Shown: positions 31,894 through 43,199 of the stretch, piece by piece
Numbering within the stretch: the stretch's first letter is position 1
Layout: each line of letters starts with the position of its first letter
Origin: Bathynomus jamesi
Lineage: Eukaryota; Arthropoda; Malacostraca; Isopoda; Cirolanidae
Length of the DNA: 64,000 nucleotides
Assembly: GCA_023014485.1 (NCBI GenBank)
Contig: JAJOZX010001568.1
Location: 764,351-828,350 of the forward strand
Reading direction: 5' to 3'
Position numbers and translations under genes: made by a program
The notes under the pieces: model-generated
Databases searched by the model: none
Seen by the model: only the letters and a program-made list of their open reading frames with translations
What the model was told of the DNA's origin: nothing

Positions 31894-33112
31894 ACACTGC
31901 ATTTTTCTTTTCGCAAAGGTGTAGAAATATCTTGGGTTATTTTTTAGGTTTTCTGATACCTTGTTTTTCCCTCGTTTGTCTTATGGATGAAGTTTGTTTT
32001 AGGTCCACTTCTATTTCGCAAAGTTTTTTCTAGTTTGAATCTCCTTGTTTCAGTTGTGCTCCTGTAGAGATTTTTTATGGTTTGTTTCCGTTTTCTAAAT
32101 AGTGTCCCGATTTTTTTTTCGAGCTTGTTACGTTTTTTTTCTCTTCAGAACATATTTCAGTAATGTATATTTGGTTTCATTTTCTATTATACACGATATT
32201 TCTTCTGGAGTTTTTTCGTGAAGTAGCAATTCCCAATTTGCTTTCTTTATAATCTTTTACACTTTCCCGATCTACTTTCTTTGAATTTATATTTAAACCT
32301 TCAAATATTCCTTCTGACTCTCTGTAATGTGTTTTTGGACCTCTGGTTGCTAACCTTATGTGTATATCGATTAGGTTATAGTCGGAGAAATTTGTGTGCG
32401 TTACAGTTTTATTTATCATGTATTATCTCATTGTTATTTTTCAAAATTAAATCCAAAACGTTCTCTTTTCTAGTGGCTTCACAGATTTCCTGGGTAAGTG
32501 CATAATGTTCCATAATATCTACTGTAATAGCATTATTACCTGGGTTCTATCATCTTTTGTAATGTTACCATGAAACTTCTCAACATATATAACTTCATCA
32601 TTTTTCTTCAATGTTATGAATGGAAAATTGAAATCCCCAAACTAAAATATTTGGTGCTGGAGTTTCATGTAATTTTAACATGTTTTCTATTACATTTGTA
32701 GCGAATTGGAATTCACTTTTTGTGGCCTTTGGTGGTCTGTAGGTGTTCATAATGATTTGGTTCTGTTCTTTTACTTCTAAAAAATTAATTTCGACTGTGC
32801 TGTTTGATTTGCTTACCTTTATCTCACACGTGTATATGTTTTTCACGTAGATGCAACACCCTCCTCCTCGTCCAGCAACTCTATCTGCTCTGTATATGTT
32901 GCACTCCAGTATTGCTATTTCAGAATACGCGATGCAGTTTTCACAGCTTTTTTTCCATTTATGTAAGTGTGTTTCCGTTAGGCATATGATATCTATAGTC
33001 GTTGCCAGAGTTCAATTTTGCAAGTATTGTAATTTGAAGTTTGCAAGATCAATATACAGGCATTTATATTTGTGTATAATAAATTTGTAGGAATTCTAAT
33101 CTTCGGGCTCGG
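31894..33112 (-). pseudogene. Non-LTR element B, endonuclease domain
   Basis: Minus-strand frames include RAGRGGGCCIYVKNIYTCEIK-like sequence at 32850, then IIMNTYRPPKATKSEFQFAT and a degraded ILVWGFQFSIHN (the GDFN block) near 32620. An HTNFSDYNLIDIHI block near 32390 corresponds to the SDH motif region, with N replacing H. This is the EEP endonuclease that precedes the RT pieces at 24088-24757 and 22044-23515. The only thing between them is the 7.1-kb insertion. Frameshifts are frequent, so it is an old copy. Confidence 0.72.
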
Positions 33113-33121
33113 TTTTCCTAG

Positions 33122-33305
33122 ATAATCTACAGATCTACAGAAGCTAAGGTTAACAAAGACCCTAAGATCCACTCTAAGGTTAGCCCGAGAGAAAGGAAAG
33201 AGTAGGGGGTTAAGAGAAGAGAATAAGGGGTTAAGTAAGTAGCAACACCTATCACTCGTGGGTTGACATTCATTCAGAAAAAGAGAAAAAAAGACTCACC
33301 ATAAT
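33122..33305 (+). repeat. Severely truncated 3' end of CR1-like family A
   Basis: Begins CAGATCTACAGAAGC and shares GATCCACTCTAAGGTTAGCC and GGGGTTAAGTAAGTAGC with the tail of copy A2 (13085-13270). There is no RT upstream, so it is a short dead-on-arrival insertion next to element B. Confidence 0.75.
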
Positions 33306-33697
33306 CATCCGCCGGCCACTGCCGACAAGTCGGAAAAATAGTCGAAGAGAATAGGAAAGGGGTGAAAGATGAAAAGAAGTAAAATAAGAACGCTTACAAA
33401 CCATGCAAACACAGTCTTAATTCACTGTCATACCATGCAAACTACAGACATGCAAGTAAAGAGAGTTACAGACATGCAAGTAAGGAGAGGATAAGAAAAA
33501 AAAAAGTAGGTAAAGTTCAACAAAAAGTGGGTTAGATTACGCTACGAGCTACAACTACGTTCATGTTAGTCTAATTTTTGTTTTATAATTTTTTTGCTGG
33601 CATATCACGCTGGCATGTCACAAGTTGGCATTAGACGTCAACAGATTCATCCCGATTACGACCCCCAGAGCTCCTGTTGCCAATTTTTTATTTTATT
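33306..33697. other. Probable 3' UTR of CR1-like element C
   Basis: Non-coding. It lies immediately downstream of the minus-strand RT stop at 33698 and probably includes the 3' UTR of that element. The outer boundary was not determined. Confidence 0.4.
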
Positions 33698-36335
33698 TTA
33701 AACAACGTTAATATTTTTAAAATGTCTATCTACACGGTTTTTAAACACATTAACGCTGGTAGAGGTAACGACTGACGCGGAAAGATTATTCCATTTATCA
33801 ATTACTTTAAACGTAAAGAAGTTTTTAGCGATATTAGTAATGAAACGTCTGCCACGCAACTTAAATCCGTTATTACGAGTATTGCTATTATCGAAAGTGA
33901 ACAGTTTGTCAAAATCTACGTTATCGATGTTGTTAACGATTTTGAAAACTTCAATAAGCTTCCCCCTTAATCTCCTAGTTTCGATTGAATGCAAGTCTAA
34001 CTCTTTAATCCTATCTTCATATTCTAAATGAGGCCTGACTAGGAACTTGTAAAGGGGCAATATAATATCCTTCGATTTAAATTCGAAATTACGCGCTATG
34101 AAGCCTAACATCCTATTAGCTTTTCCGCAAGACTCCAGGCACTGGTTCCTAACTTTTAAATCCTTAGATACGCGTACGCCTAAATCTACTTCCTCGTCAA
34201 CGCTCGCTAACTCTCTATCATCCATCGTGTACGTGTAATTATTGTTACGAGAACCTATATGCAAAACTTTACATTTGTCTACGTTAAATTGCATCTGCCA
34301 CTTATCCGTTCACTCCATAATCCTATTTACATCGTCTTGGAGCCTATTTCTATCGCCCTCGTTAACAACCTTACCGCCTATTTTAGAATCGTCCGCGAAT
34401 TTTGACACGTTACTAGTCAATCTTACATCTATGTCGTTAATGTAAATTACGAATAGCAATGGGCCTAACACTAAACCCTGTGGGACACCGCTACCTACAC
34501 CCAACCACCCCGATTCACTACCATTAACAACGACCCTCTGTTTCCTAGCACGAAGCCATTCCTCTAACCAGTTAGCTACCTGACCGCGTATACCGTGCGC
34601 TTTAACCTTCGCAATTAATCTTCTATGCGGAAATGTATCGAACGCCTTTTTAAAATCTAAATAAATAACGCCAGCCGCTCTATGCCTATCGTATTCGCGC
34701 ACTATTTCGTTATAAAATTCTAACAAATTAGTTAAACAAGATCTATGGCGTCGAAACCCATGCTGACTACTATTAATCAAATCTCGACTTTCTAAGTGAT
34801 CGATGATACGATCCCTAACGACGGATTCCAAAAGTTTACAGACAGTTGACGTTAAGCTAATGGGCCTATAATTACTAGGTACCGTGCGGTCGCCTTTTTT
34901 AAAAATGGGCGTGACGTTAGCTAATTTGAAGTCTTCAGGTATAATTCCCGTTTCGAGTGACTGATTAAAAATCTTCGTTAAGGGACCTACAATAACGTCT
35001 TTCAAATCTTTCAAATGTCTGGGATAAAAAGCGTCAGGGCCTAGAGCCTTGCTAACTTTTAGCCTATCGATATAATGCGCAGTCTCACCCTCGTAAACAG
35101 TTATTTCATCCAAAATAGTCTCGCTACTAAATGGAACGATATCGTCCACGTCGGGGACATTATTTACATCTTCTACGGTAAAAACTGTCGCAAAAAAGTT
35201 ATTGAAAATACCCGCCATCGCCTGAGCGTCAGAAGCCAAAGCGCCGTTAACATCCACTAGAGGGCCTATGTTATTTTTTATCGGCTTACGATTATTGACG
35301 TATTCAAAAAACTGTTTTGGATTATGTTTACTATCCGCAGCTGTAAGTATCTCTAAATTACACTTAGCATTCCTAACTAATCTTTTAACCTGACGTCTAA
35401 GCGCGATATATCTATTAAAGTTAGCTGCCGTGCCATTGCGCTTATTAAGTCTATACGCTCTGTTACGCTCGTTTATGAACTCGCCTATTTCCCTAATCCA
35501 CCACTTGGACCTACCATGATTTCTAGCGCGCTTGGGTCTACGAGCAATAAACTCCCTTTCAATATTCATAAAACTTTCTTTAAACGCCTCCCAATGCAAA
35601 TTTGTGTCATTACCCATAAATCAGTTATCCCAGTCCACTACTCTCATCCTATCTGCAAAACTATCAAAATTAGCCCTACGAAAATCAGGGACTTCTATTA
35701 CGTTACTATTCTTAGTGTTTTCTATCAATAACTTAAACCTAAGAATTTGATGATCACTACATCCTAAACTCTCGCCTCCTTCTAAACCATCGACTATATT
35801 TTCGCCGTTCGTCATCATCAAATTTAAAATATTGTCACCGCGCGTTGGTTTGGTAACCATCTGTCGTAAAAAATTATCTTCCATGAACTCAATCAATCTC
35901 AAACCCTCATCATTACCAGTAAAAGTCTCATAATTACCATTAGGGCAGTTAAAGTCTCCGACAATTATACTATTCCGATTGTCAATAAAGTTACCAAGAA
36001 GTGAGTAAAATCTAGTATCGGTATCGAGGGGTTGAACGGGAGGTTTATAAACAACAAAATTAAAACTAATACTACGCGCCTTAACTTCAATGCATATATA
36101 TCGCATTAATTGCTGCCGGAAAATCTATCTTAACCTCGATAGCCCTAAGGGAATTACGAATGTACAGCAAAACGCCGCCACCAAACCTATGTAACCTATC
36201 ATTAGTAAAGAGTTTAAAACCGTTATCAAGTTCCCCCAACAAGTCCCGAGTCACGGTATTTAACCACGTTTCAGTGATAGCAACTATATCGTAGTTGCTG
36301 GAATAAATTATCGCATTAAGTTAGTTTAATTTATT
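33698..36335 (-). pseudogene. CR1-like element C, ORF2: endonuclease plus RT
   Basis: Reading leftwards from 36335, the endonuclease has ITETWL near 36280, FGGGVLLYIRN near 36160, IIVGDFNCPNGNYET at 35950 and GCSDHQILRFKLL at 35740. The RT is in a 435-codon open frame (34310-35617): VTPIFKKGDRTVPSNYRPIS, HGFRRHRSCLTNLLEF, YLDFKKAFDTFPHRRLI, GVPQGLVLGPLLFVIYINDI and KFADDSKIGG, with the catalytic ADD intact. The thumb and C-terminus continue in a shifted frame 33698-34294 (MQFNVDKCKVLHIG...). Visible lesions are a frameshift near 36107, a TGA near 35620 and a frameshift near 34300. It is the best-preserved RT in the window. Confidence 0.9.
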
Positions 36336-36340
36336 TCTAA

Positions 36341-37073
36341 TACAGGGTGTCCATAAATGTTTACCCTGAAAACAGTATGCTCTCATGTTTTAATGACGAA
36401 TCTTACATCCGTTTTCTTTTTAAAGGTGATCTCGTACACGCATAGAGTTTCTGTGCTGGTGTGTTTCGTCTACCGCATTCGCCGCTAGGAGCGCTGTAGT
36501 AGCTGTTCAGTTAAGATGGTGTCTGTGACAGAGAAGGCACAATGTGTTATGTGGCTTGCAGAAACAAAATCTCCTGTCAGTGTTCAGCGAAGGTTCAGAA
36601 CAAAGTATGGAAAGAATCCACCTGATGTGAAGTTAATTAAGTGAATGAAAAAATTCTTGGAAACTGGAAACGTGGAAAAGGAAAAGAGCAGTGGTAGACC
36701 ATCAATTTCCGATGGGACGGTGGAAAACATTCAAACTGCTTTCACACGGTCACCAAGGAAATCGGTGAGACAAGCTTCATGCCAACTAAAGATACCGAAG
36801 TCTACGGTGCACAAGGTGTTACACAAACGTTTGAAGTTACACGCCTACAAGGTAAATGTTGGAAAATGTGTGGCGTGAGTGTGAATACCGTTTAGACATT
36901 TTACGTGCCACTAGGGGTGCACATGTGGAAGCTTATTAAGTTCATTAACTATGTATCAAAACTTTGTATGTTTATCTACTTATGATTAAAACTGTGTTTG
37001 AATACGAGTGTTTATTTAAAAGTTATAGCATGCTTTAATCAAGGTAATCATTTATGGACACCCTATACTACGC
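36341..37073 (+). mobile_element. Mariner-like deletion derivative inside element C
   Basis: TIRs ACAGGGTGTCCATAAATGTT and, on the right, the complement ending ATTTATGGACACCC, flanked by TA. The plus-strand frame from ATG at 36515 encodes the N-terminal HTH region (EKAQCVMWLAETKSPVSVQR, then an in-frame TGA at about 36643 where tryptophan is expected). KKFLETGNVEKEKSSGRPS and SPRKSVRQASCQLKIPKSTV follow. The catalytic domain is deleted. It separates ORF1 from ORF2 of element C. Confidence 0.82.
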
Positions 37074-37077
37074 GCGT

Positions 37078-38149
37078 TACAATAAAAGACGTTTAAGTTA
37101 TTTTTTACCACGGGCCGGCGGTTTAAACTATTTTTCACGTCGGGCCCGCGTTCCCCGGACCCACAACGTTTAAAGAAGGCTTCGACCTATACAACTTTCG
37201 TACGTTTTCGTCAATTAACCTACCTAGCCTAGCATTACCTATTTCATTAAAATGCACCCCCATCTTTTATAAAAAGGCTAGGATCACTGAATTCAGACCA
37301 CAGCTTTACGAAGGGTACATTTTCCTCAGCACAAATCTCTTCTAATTTAGTTTTCAAAAATATCGTTTTAGACGTAATCCTAAAATTTAAACCGTGCCTA
37401 GGGGTAATACCTAGAACTAAAAACTTATCTGACCTTGCCTTCAGGGACCTAATTAACTCCCTATATCTCTCCAAAAGGTCAGGCACTCTCGTATCGGGCC
37501 TATACGAGTCGTTGCCCCTACCATCGTCACTAACATCGAGTGACGGGAGGCAACATCAATCCTATCTACTTCGTCTCTAATTCTGTCAACCCTGGTCCCT
37601 GGGAGACAGACCCTCCTCCTCTTGGTTGGATGCCGTTCAACGAACTCTGTGTCCATATGGCGGACTAAAGAGTCCCCCAATTAAAATAGTTTCCCCCTCA
37701 TTTACGTCCCTTTGCAAATGGGCGAAAGGGTTCGAAACCTCGATAGGGGGGGGATTCCTATCACCTAACGTACGCGGCCAAGCTTCACCCTTAACTTCTC
37801 TAAATCCCTCCCCATCTACTAATCTCGGACCAACCTTAACCCCCTTCCTCAACTCTATCCAACCTTCTCGATAAGCTACCTAAACTAGAAACTAGGTTAC
37901 GCACCTCACCCTTCAAATTACTAACGTCTTCAACGTTAGTATTGGTTCGGGTTTCGTCAACCGTAGCCCTACCCTGCCCTCATCAAGCGTTGCAAGTCTT
38001 TCCGTTACCCCACGTACACTGCGTTTCATGTCAACTATTTCCTCCCTTAACTCGCAAAAGAAACAAACTGATCTCTCTGTAATCGCCATAGGACCGCCTT
38101 TATAATCTTTAAAATCCGAATACCACCGGTTTACCCCACACCTACACAC
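37078..38149 (-). pseudogene. CR1-like element C, ORF1: Cys motif and SGNH esterase
   Basis: Order from the N-terminus: CRCGVNRWYSDF and VCFFCELREEIVDMKRSVRG (a CxC/CxxC finger and a predicted coiled coil, 37990-38149), a Pro-rich linker (37640-37850), and then the esterase. The esterase shows MGDSLVRHMD with the GDS nucleophile at about 37675, the degraded VTMVGATT (GxND-like block) at about 37530 and LVLGITPRHGLNF at about 37400. The terminal ...NEIGNARLGR lies at about 37250-37220, with the block-V histidine region altered (DGGAF for D.LHL). Two frameshifts. Confidence 0.82.
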
Positions 38150-38509
38150 ACGACGCTTTCTGCGACGGCATCGCGCAGTTAAAATTAGTTTATAACCGTG
38201 ACAAGTTTAAGTTAAATTAAGCCGGCACGCTATGAAAACTTCTAAATCGCTAAAAACCACTAATATTCAATTACTTAACTATAACAATGTGAATATAAAC
38301 GCAAGTATATAAAATTCAAAACTTTCCAAAAGTTATTAGCAATATGCAAAAGTAGAAGCAATATCAGAGAGCTCAGGAAATGCGTCCGTTCAGTACAGAG
38401 CCTGGTCTGTATTCTGGTATAGAGTATGGTCGTTTCCTGGTCGATGTTGTCGGTTCTTGTTTGGTGTTATTGGTTGAGCCGCTTCATTTGGGAGTACTGG
38501 GGCTGCGGC
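38150..38509. other. Probable 5' UTR of element C and flank
   Basis: Non-coding, with no recognised motif. It contains the unit GCTGCGGC once before the hAT insertion that duplicates it. Confidence 0.4.
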
Positions 38510-39346
38510 CAGGGCCGGATTAAGACCTTTAGAGGCCCTAAGCACTTTAAAGATTTTGGTGCCCCATATATATGTAATTCAAAATATAAACAAAAATAAA
38601 CCATAAAATAAAATTTTATTTTTTGAAATGAAACAAAACTTACAGTAAGATGGAAAAAAATGTTTATTTTGTATACTTCCACTTCATTTATATTTGAAAA
38701 GTTTTCTCCTACTTTTTTTAATTGCAAAGTCTTTGATCAGATCCTCAAAACTAATCTTACGTAACACATCTGCTTCTATACTTAGTAGAGATAAGGCATC
38801 CAGCCTGCCTTGTTGCATAGTTGTTCTGTTGGTATTTTTAATATACTTCAACTGAGAAAATGAACGCTCAGCTGAGCAATTTGTGACCATTAATGTTAAA
38901 AATATACGAAAGGCAATTTCTACATTTGGGAAGGCACACTCAATATTGTCTTCTACAATTATTTTATAAAGTTCAGCATGACTGAATCTTGTTTTTACAT
39001 TTACTATAGCACACGAAAATATTTAATCTATATGTATTTTTAATATGGCGCTCAAAGATTTGATATAAACAAAATAATAACGCAAAGCGTAAAGTGTGTG
39101 ATTACAACGAATATTTTATTCTCTCAAAAGGGTTGTTGTTCACTACAAATTCAAACAATGAAAAAAAATAAAATACTATATATGAATATATATAATTCAG
39201 TTTTCAACAGCTTATAGGCTATAAGCCGCGATTATAATAGTATAATAAATCCATGGTAAATCCGACAATGGAAAATTTCTGTGGTGCCCCCTTCCCTTGA
39301 TGCCCTAAGCACGGGCTTATTTTGCTTAATGGTTAATCCGGCCCTG
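38510..39346 (-). mobile_element. hAT deletion derivative with C-terminal transposase fragment, perfect 8-bp TSD
   Basis: TIRs CAGGGCCGGATTAAG and its near complement TTAATCCGGCCCTG. TSD GCTGCGGC at 38502-38509 and 39347-39354. The minus-strand region 38684-38990 encodes the hAT dimerisation domain: VEIAFRIFLTLMVTNCSAER, then SFSQLKYIKNTNRTTM, LDALSLLSIEADVL and FEDLIKDFA. The ERSFS glutamate is present. Upstream transposase exons and the BED finger are deleted. Confidence 0.93.
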
Positions 39347-39591
39347 GCTGCGGCCCTTGATACCATTGTGGATGTTGTATTAACGATGGGTGATGTTGAA
39401 TAGGAGGGTGATGTATGTAATGCTGGGATGTATATATCTGCAAAGCTCTGTCTTTTCTCATTGGAAGGAACAGTTGTGCCTAAAATGCCTAAATATAGAG
39501 TGTCCGTATTTTCACATTAAGGGTACTCAAAGAGAACGAGAAAGAACAGCTCACATCCTAAATAAAAGTAATAACAGTAGCAATGAAGTAC

Positions 39592-39621
<30 letters not shown>

Positions 39622-39623
<2 letters not shown>

Positions 39624-41135
39624 GCGCTCAGAAGTATTCGTACAGAGAAATGTTTCAGTTATATTCGTCCTTATCTTTTGTACTGTGCATAGGATAGTTA
39701 TGAAAAGTTTACCATTTGTTTGGATAAATTTAACAAATAAAACAATTAGTTTAACTCCAACATATAATGTAAAACATAAATTTTTTTTAGGAAAATAAGA
39801 AAGTTAAAATGCAAATGTTTTCATACATTTACTTACAAAATTATTTAATACTTTGTCTGTCCACCTTGTGTCCACCTTTTGCTTGAATGACTTCAGTGTT
39901 TTGTTTTGGGTATTTTTCTACACGGCTTCGACATCTCTCAGTAGAAATTTTAGCTCATTCTTCCAAAGAAAATTGTTATAATCCATTCAGATTCGAAGAG
40001 TTTATATTGCGGACACCTTTTTTCAAATTAAATCATAAATTCTCGATTAAATTGAGATCTGGGCTTTGACTGGGCCTCTCGAGAAGTTTGAAGTTCTTTT
40101 GTTGAAGCCATTCATGGTGCTTTTACTTTTGTATTTTGGATCATTATCTTGTTGCAGTACCCAATTGCGACCCATTGACAACTCCCAAACTGAAGGCAGT
40201 ACATTTTCTTCTAAAATTTGCTGACATTGCTTCGAATTCAAGACTCCATTGAAGATAAGCTTTCCTGGACCAGAAGCACTAAAGCATCCCAAAAGAAGTA
40301 AACTACCACCACCGTGTTTAATCGCAGGAAGGGTTTATTTTTTTCTCGAATGCAGTATTTGATTTTCGCCAAACATACCGCTGCTCGTTGTTCCCGAATA
40401 ATTCAGTTTTGGTCTCGTCTGTTCAAAGAACCTCCACAATGCAAATCCATTATTTTGATGATCCTTGGCGTACGTTAAACGAACTTCTTTGTGCGCTTTT
40501 CTTAGCAGAGGTTTTCTTCGTGCAACTCTTCTATATAGATCATTCTTTTTCAATGTACGACGTACAGTAGAGGGATGGACATCGACCTTAGATAGTCTTA
40601 ATGTTTAGTAAATACCACCTGCCATCACTCGTGGATTCACAGCAGCAATTTTTTCAGTCCGTCAAGGTGTACGTTTTGAAATTTTGCAAAGTCGCCCACA
40701 CCTTGGTAGAGTTTTGACTGTTGCAAAGCCTTTCCATTTCTCTATAACTGCAGCACCTGTCGTAAATAGAATTCGAAGTTTTTCTCCTATCTTCCTATAA
40801 CTCTTTCCAGACTCGTGTGCAGAAATAACATCTCTTGAGATCTGTAGACAGTTCTTTACCACGACGATCCCAGTGCTTACTAATGGCTTATACAGTCATC
40901 CGTCTTCCATGAAAATTCAGAGAAAATTCTATAATTTAGAAATGTCAACAGTCTCTAATCACAAACAGCCAACTACTGATAAAAAGGTTAAATTCTTCAA
41001 GCCTACGGTGGACACGCAATGTATTAAATCATTTTGTAAATAAATGTACGAAAACTTTTGCATTTTTACTTTTTTATTTTGCTCAAATTCTTTGATGTTT
41101 TACAGTATATGCTGGTATTAAACTAACTTTATATA
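39622..41135 (-). mobile_element. Tc1-like transposon relic with about 210-bp TIRs
   Basis: The left arm begins TTGGCGCTCAGAAGTATTCG, and the right arm (near 41010-41130) matches it in reverse over the inner about 140 bp but lacks the outermost end, being cut at a TA tract. The minus-strand transposase is in three frames: an HTH (40662-40862, VISAHESGKSYRKIGEKL and TTGAAVIEKWKGF), the middle (40335-40553, RPKLNYSG) and the catalytic part (40047-40292, GRNWVLQQDNDPKYKSKSTM with the second aspartate). The final glutamate region is degraded. A sister copy lies at 52057. Confidence 0.85.
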
Positions 41136-41142
41136 TATATAT

Positions 41143-41900
41143 ACAGGGTGGGCCGTAAGTTTCCATACATAGGAAAAATTAAACGTTTGTTTTTATGTTT
41201 CAGATACCCTAAGAATATGCGTTTGACGTAAGATCTTGTTTACTGATGAAGCAAATTTTTACGTCAATGGAGAGGTTAATCGGCAAAACATACGTTATTG
41301 GAGTAATGCTAACCCTAACTGGCTGAGTCCGACGAAGATGCAAGGTGCCGGTAAAGTGATGGTGTGGGCCGGGATATGGGGTGACAGATTTATTGGACCA
41401 ATTTTTGTCAGTGGAAATCTTAATGCCGAAAGGTATCTTAACATGTTGCAAGAAGAGATTTTCCCATCCCTGCTAAACGAGGAAGGTAACTTCCCAGTTT
41501 ACTTCCAGCAAGATGGAGCTCCACCTCATTATGGTCTTCACGTGCGTCGGTATTTGGATCAGCAGTTTCCGGATGCTTGGATTGGTCGGCGTGGTCCTGT
41601 GGAGTGGCCTCCCAGATCCCCAGATCTCACCCCCCTTGATTTCTATCTTTGGGGGCACTTGAAGGCCATGGTGTATCAGGAAAAGATACGAGACATAAAT
41701 CATCTAAAGGAACGTATCACCAACGCCATTACAAGCATAACGTCAACTGTGCTAATGCGTGTTCATCAACAGTGGGGAACACGTATTGAAATGTGTTTTC
41801 AAAACAATGGCAACCATGTAGAGCATATTATATAAATAAAAATGGTTGTCCATAAAAAAATTTTATTTTTCCTATGTATGGAAACTTACGGCCCACCTGT
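41143..41900 (+). mobile_element. DD41D mariner-group deletion derivative with intact catalytic frame
   Basis: TIRs ACAGGGTGGGCCGTAAGTTT (left) and its complement on the right, flanked by TA tracts. One open frame, 41236-41835 (about 200 residues), covers the DDE domain: [34 protein letters not shown] and [14 protein letters not shown]. The second and third catalytic aspartates (QQD and PLD) are separated by 41 residues, the spacing that defines the DD41D group. The N-terminal DNA-binding half is deleted, so the frame alone cannot make a full transposase. Confidence 0.9.
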
Positions 41901-41916
41901 ATATATATATATATAC

Positions 41917-43194
41917 ATTCACTGCAAAGAACACGCAGTATAAATAACGTAAAGAACGACGCTTGTATAGGAGATATTCCGCGCAAGACGAGAAAGAGAA
42001 AACAACAAATGAAAAAATGAAGTACCACCTGGGATCGAACCCGGGATCTTCCGATTGCCGGTCAGACGCGATAACCACTACACCATGGACTCCACTCTTC
42101 CAAATGCCGTAATTCCTCTACATACTCGCAGAAACCAATGCCCAAGGGGGCACCTCCCGCTTGCCGTAACATTATATACATTCAACTGCAAAGAACACGC
42201 AGTATAAATAACGTAAAGAACGACGCTTGTATAGGAGATATTCCGCGCAAGACGAGAAAGAGAAAACAACAAATGAAAAAATGAAGTACCACCTGGGAAT
42301 CGAACCCCGGGATCTTCCGATTGCCGGTCAGACGCGATAACCACTACACCATGGACTCCACTCTTCCAAATGCCGTAATTCCTCTACATACTCGCAGAAA
42401 CCAATGCCCCAAGGGGGCACCTCCGCTTGCCGTAACATTATATACATTCAACTGCAAAGAACACGCAGTATAAATAACGTAAAGAACGACGCTTGTATAG
42501 GAGATATTCCGCGCAAGACGAGAAAGAGAAAACAACAAATGAAAAAATGAAGTACCACCTGGGAATCGAACCCGGGATCTTCGATTGCCGGTCAGACGCG
42601 ATAACCACTACACCATGGACTCCACTCTTCCAAATGCCGTAATTCTCTACATACTCGCAGAAACCAATGCCCCAAGGGGGCACCTCCCGCTTGCCGTAAC
42701 ATTATATACATTCAACTGCAAAGAACACGCAGTATAAATAACGTAAAGAACGACGCTTGTATAGGAGATATTCCGCGCAAGACGAGAAAGAGAAAACAAC
42801 AAATGAAAAAATGAAGTACCACCTGGGAATCGAACCCGGGATCTTCCGATTGCCGGTCAGACGCGATAACCACTACACCATGGACTCCACTCTTCCAAAT
42901 GCCGTAATTCCTCTACATACTCGCAGAAACCAATGCCCCAAGGGGGCACTCCCGCTTGCCGTAACATTATATACATTCAACTGCAAAGAACACGCAGTAT
43001 AAATACGTAAAGAACGACGCTTGTATAGGAGATATTCCGCGCAAGACGAGAAAGAGAAAACAACAAATGAAAAAATGAGTACCACCTGGGAATCGAACCC
43101 GGGATCTTCCGATTGCCGGTCAGACGCGATAACCACTACACCATGGACTCCACTCTTCCAAATGCCGTAATTCCTCTACATACTCGCAGAAACC
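41917..43194 (-). repeat. tRNA-headed SINE array, left arm (five minus-strand units)
   Basis: Five units of about 265 bp (spacings 266, 264 and 265 between repeated anchor sequences). On the minus strand each reads CCATGGTGTAGTGGTTATCG (A box) and CGGGTTCGATTCCCAGGTGG (B box), then about 150 bp ending in TACTGCGTGTTCTTTGCAGT. The units differ mostly by single-base indels. Head positions are about 42029-42094, 42294-42360, 42560-42626, 42824-42889 and 43085-43150. Together with the right arm this forms a near-perfect 2.5-kb inverted repeat. Confidence 0.9.
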
Positions 43195-43199
43195 TTGGG

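Noticed and set aside
41917..43194. CRISPR-like regular spacing
   Set aside because: The repeating unit is 265 bp with no short repeat/unique spacer alternation, and the window is eukaryotic.
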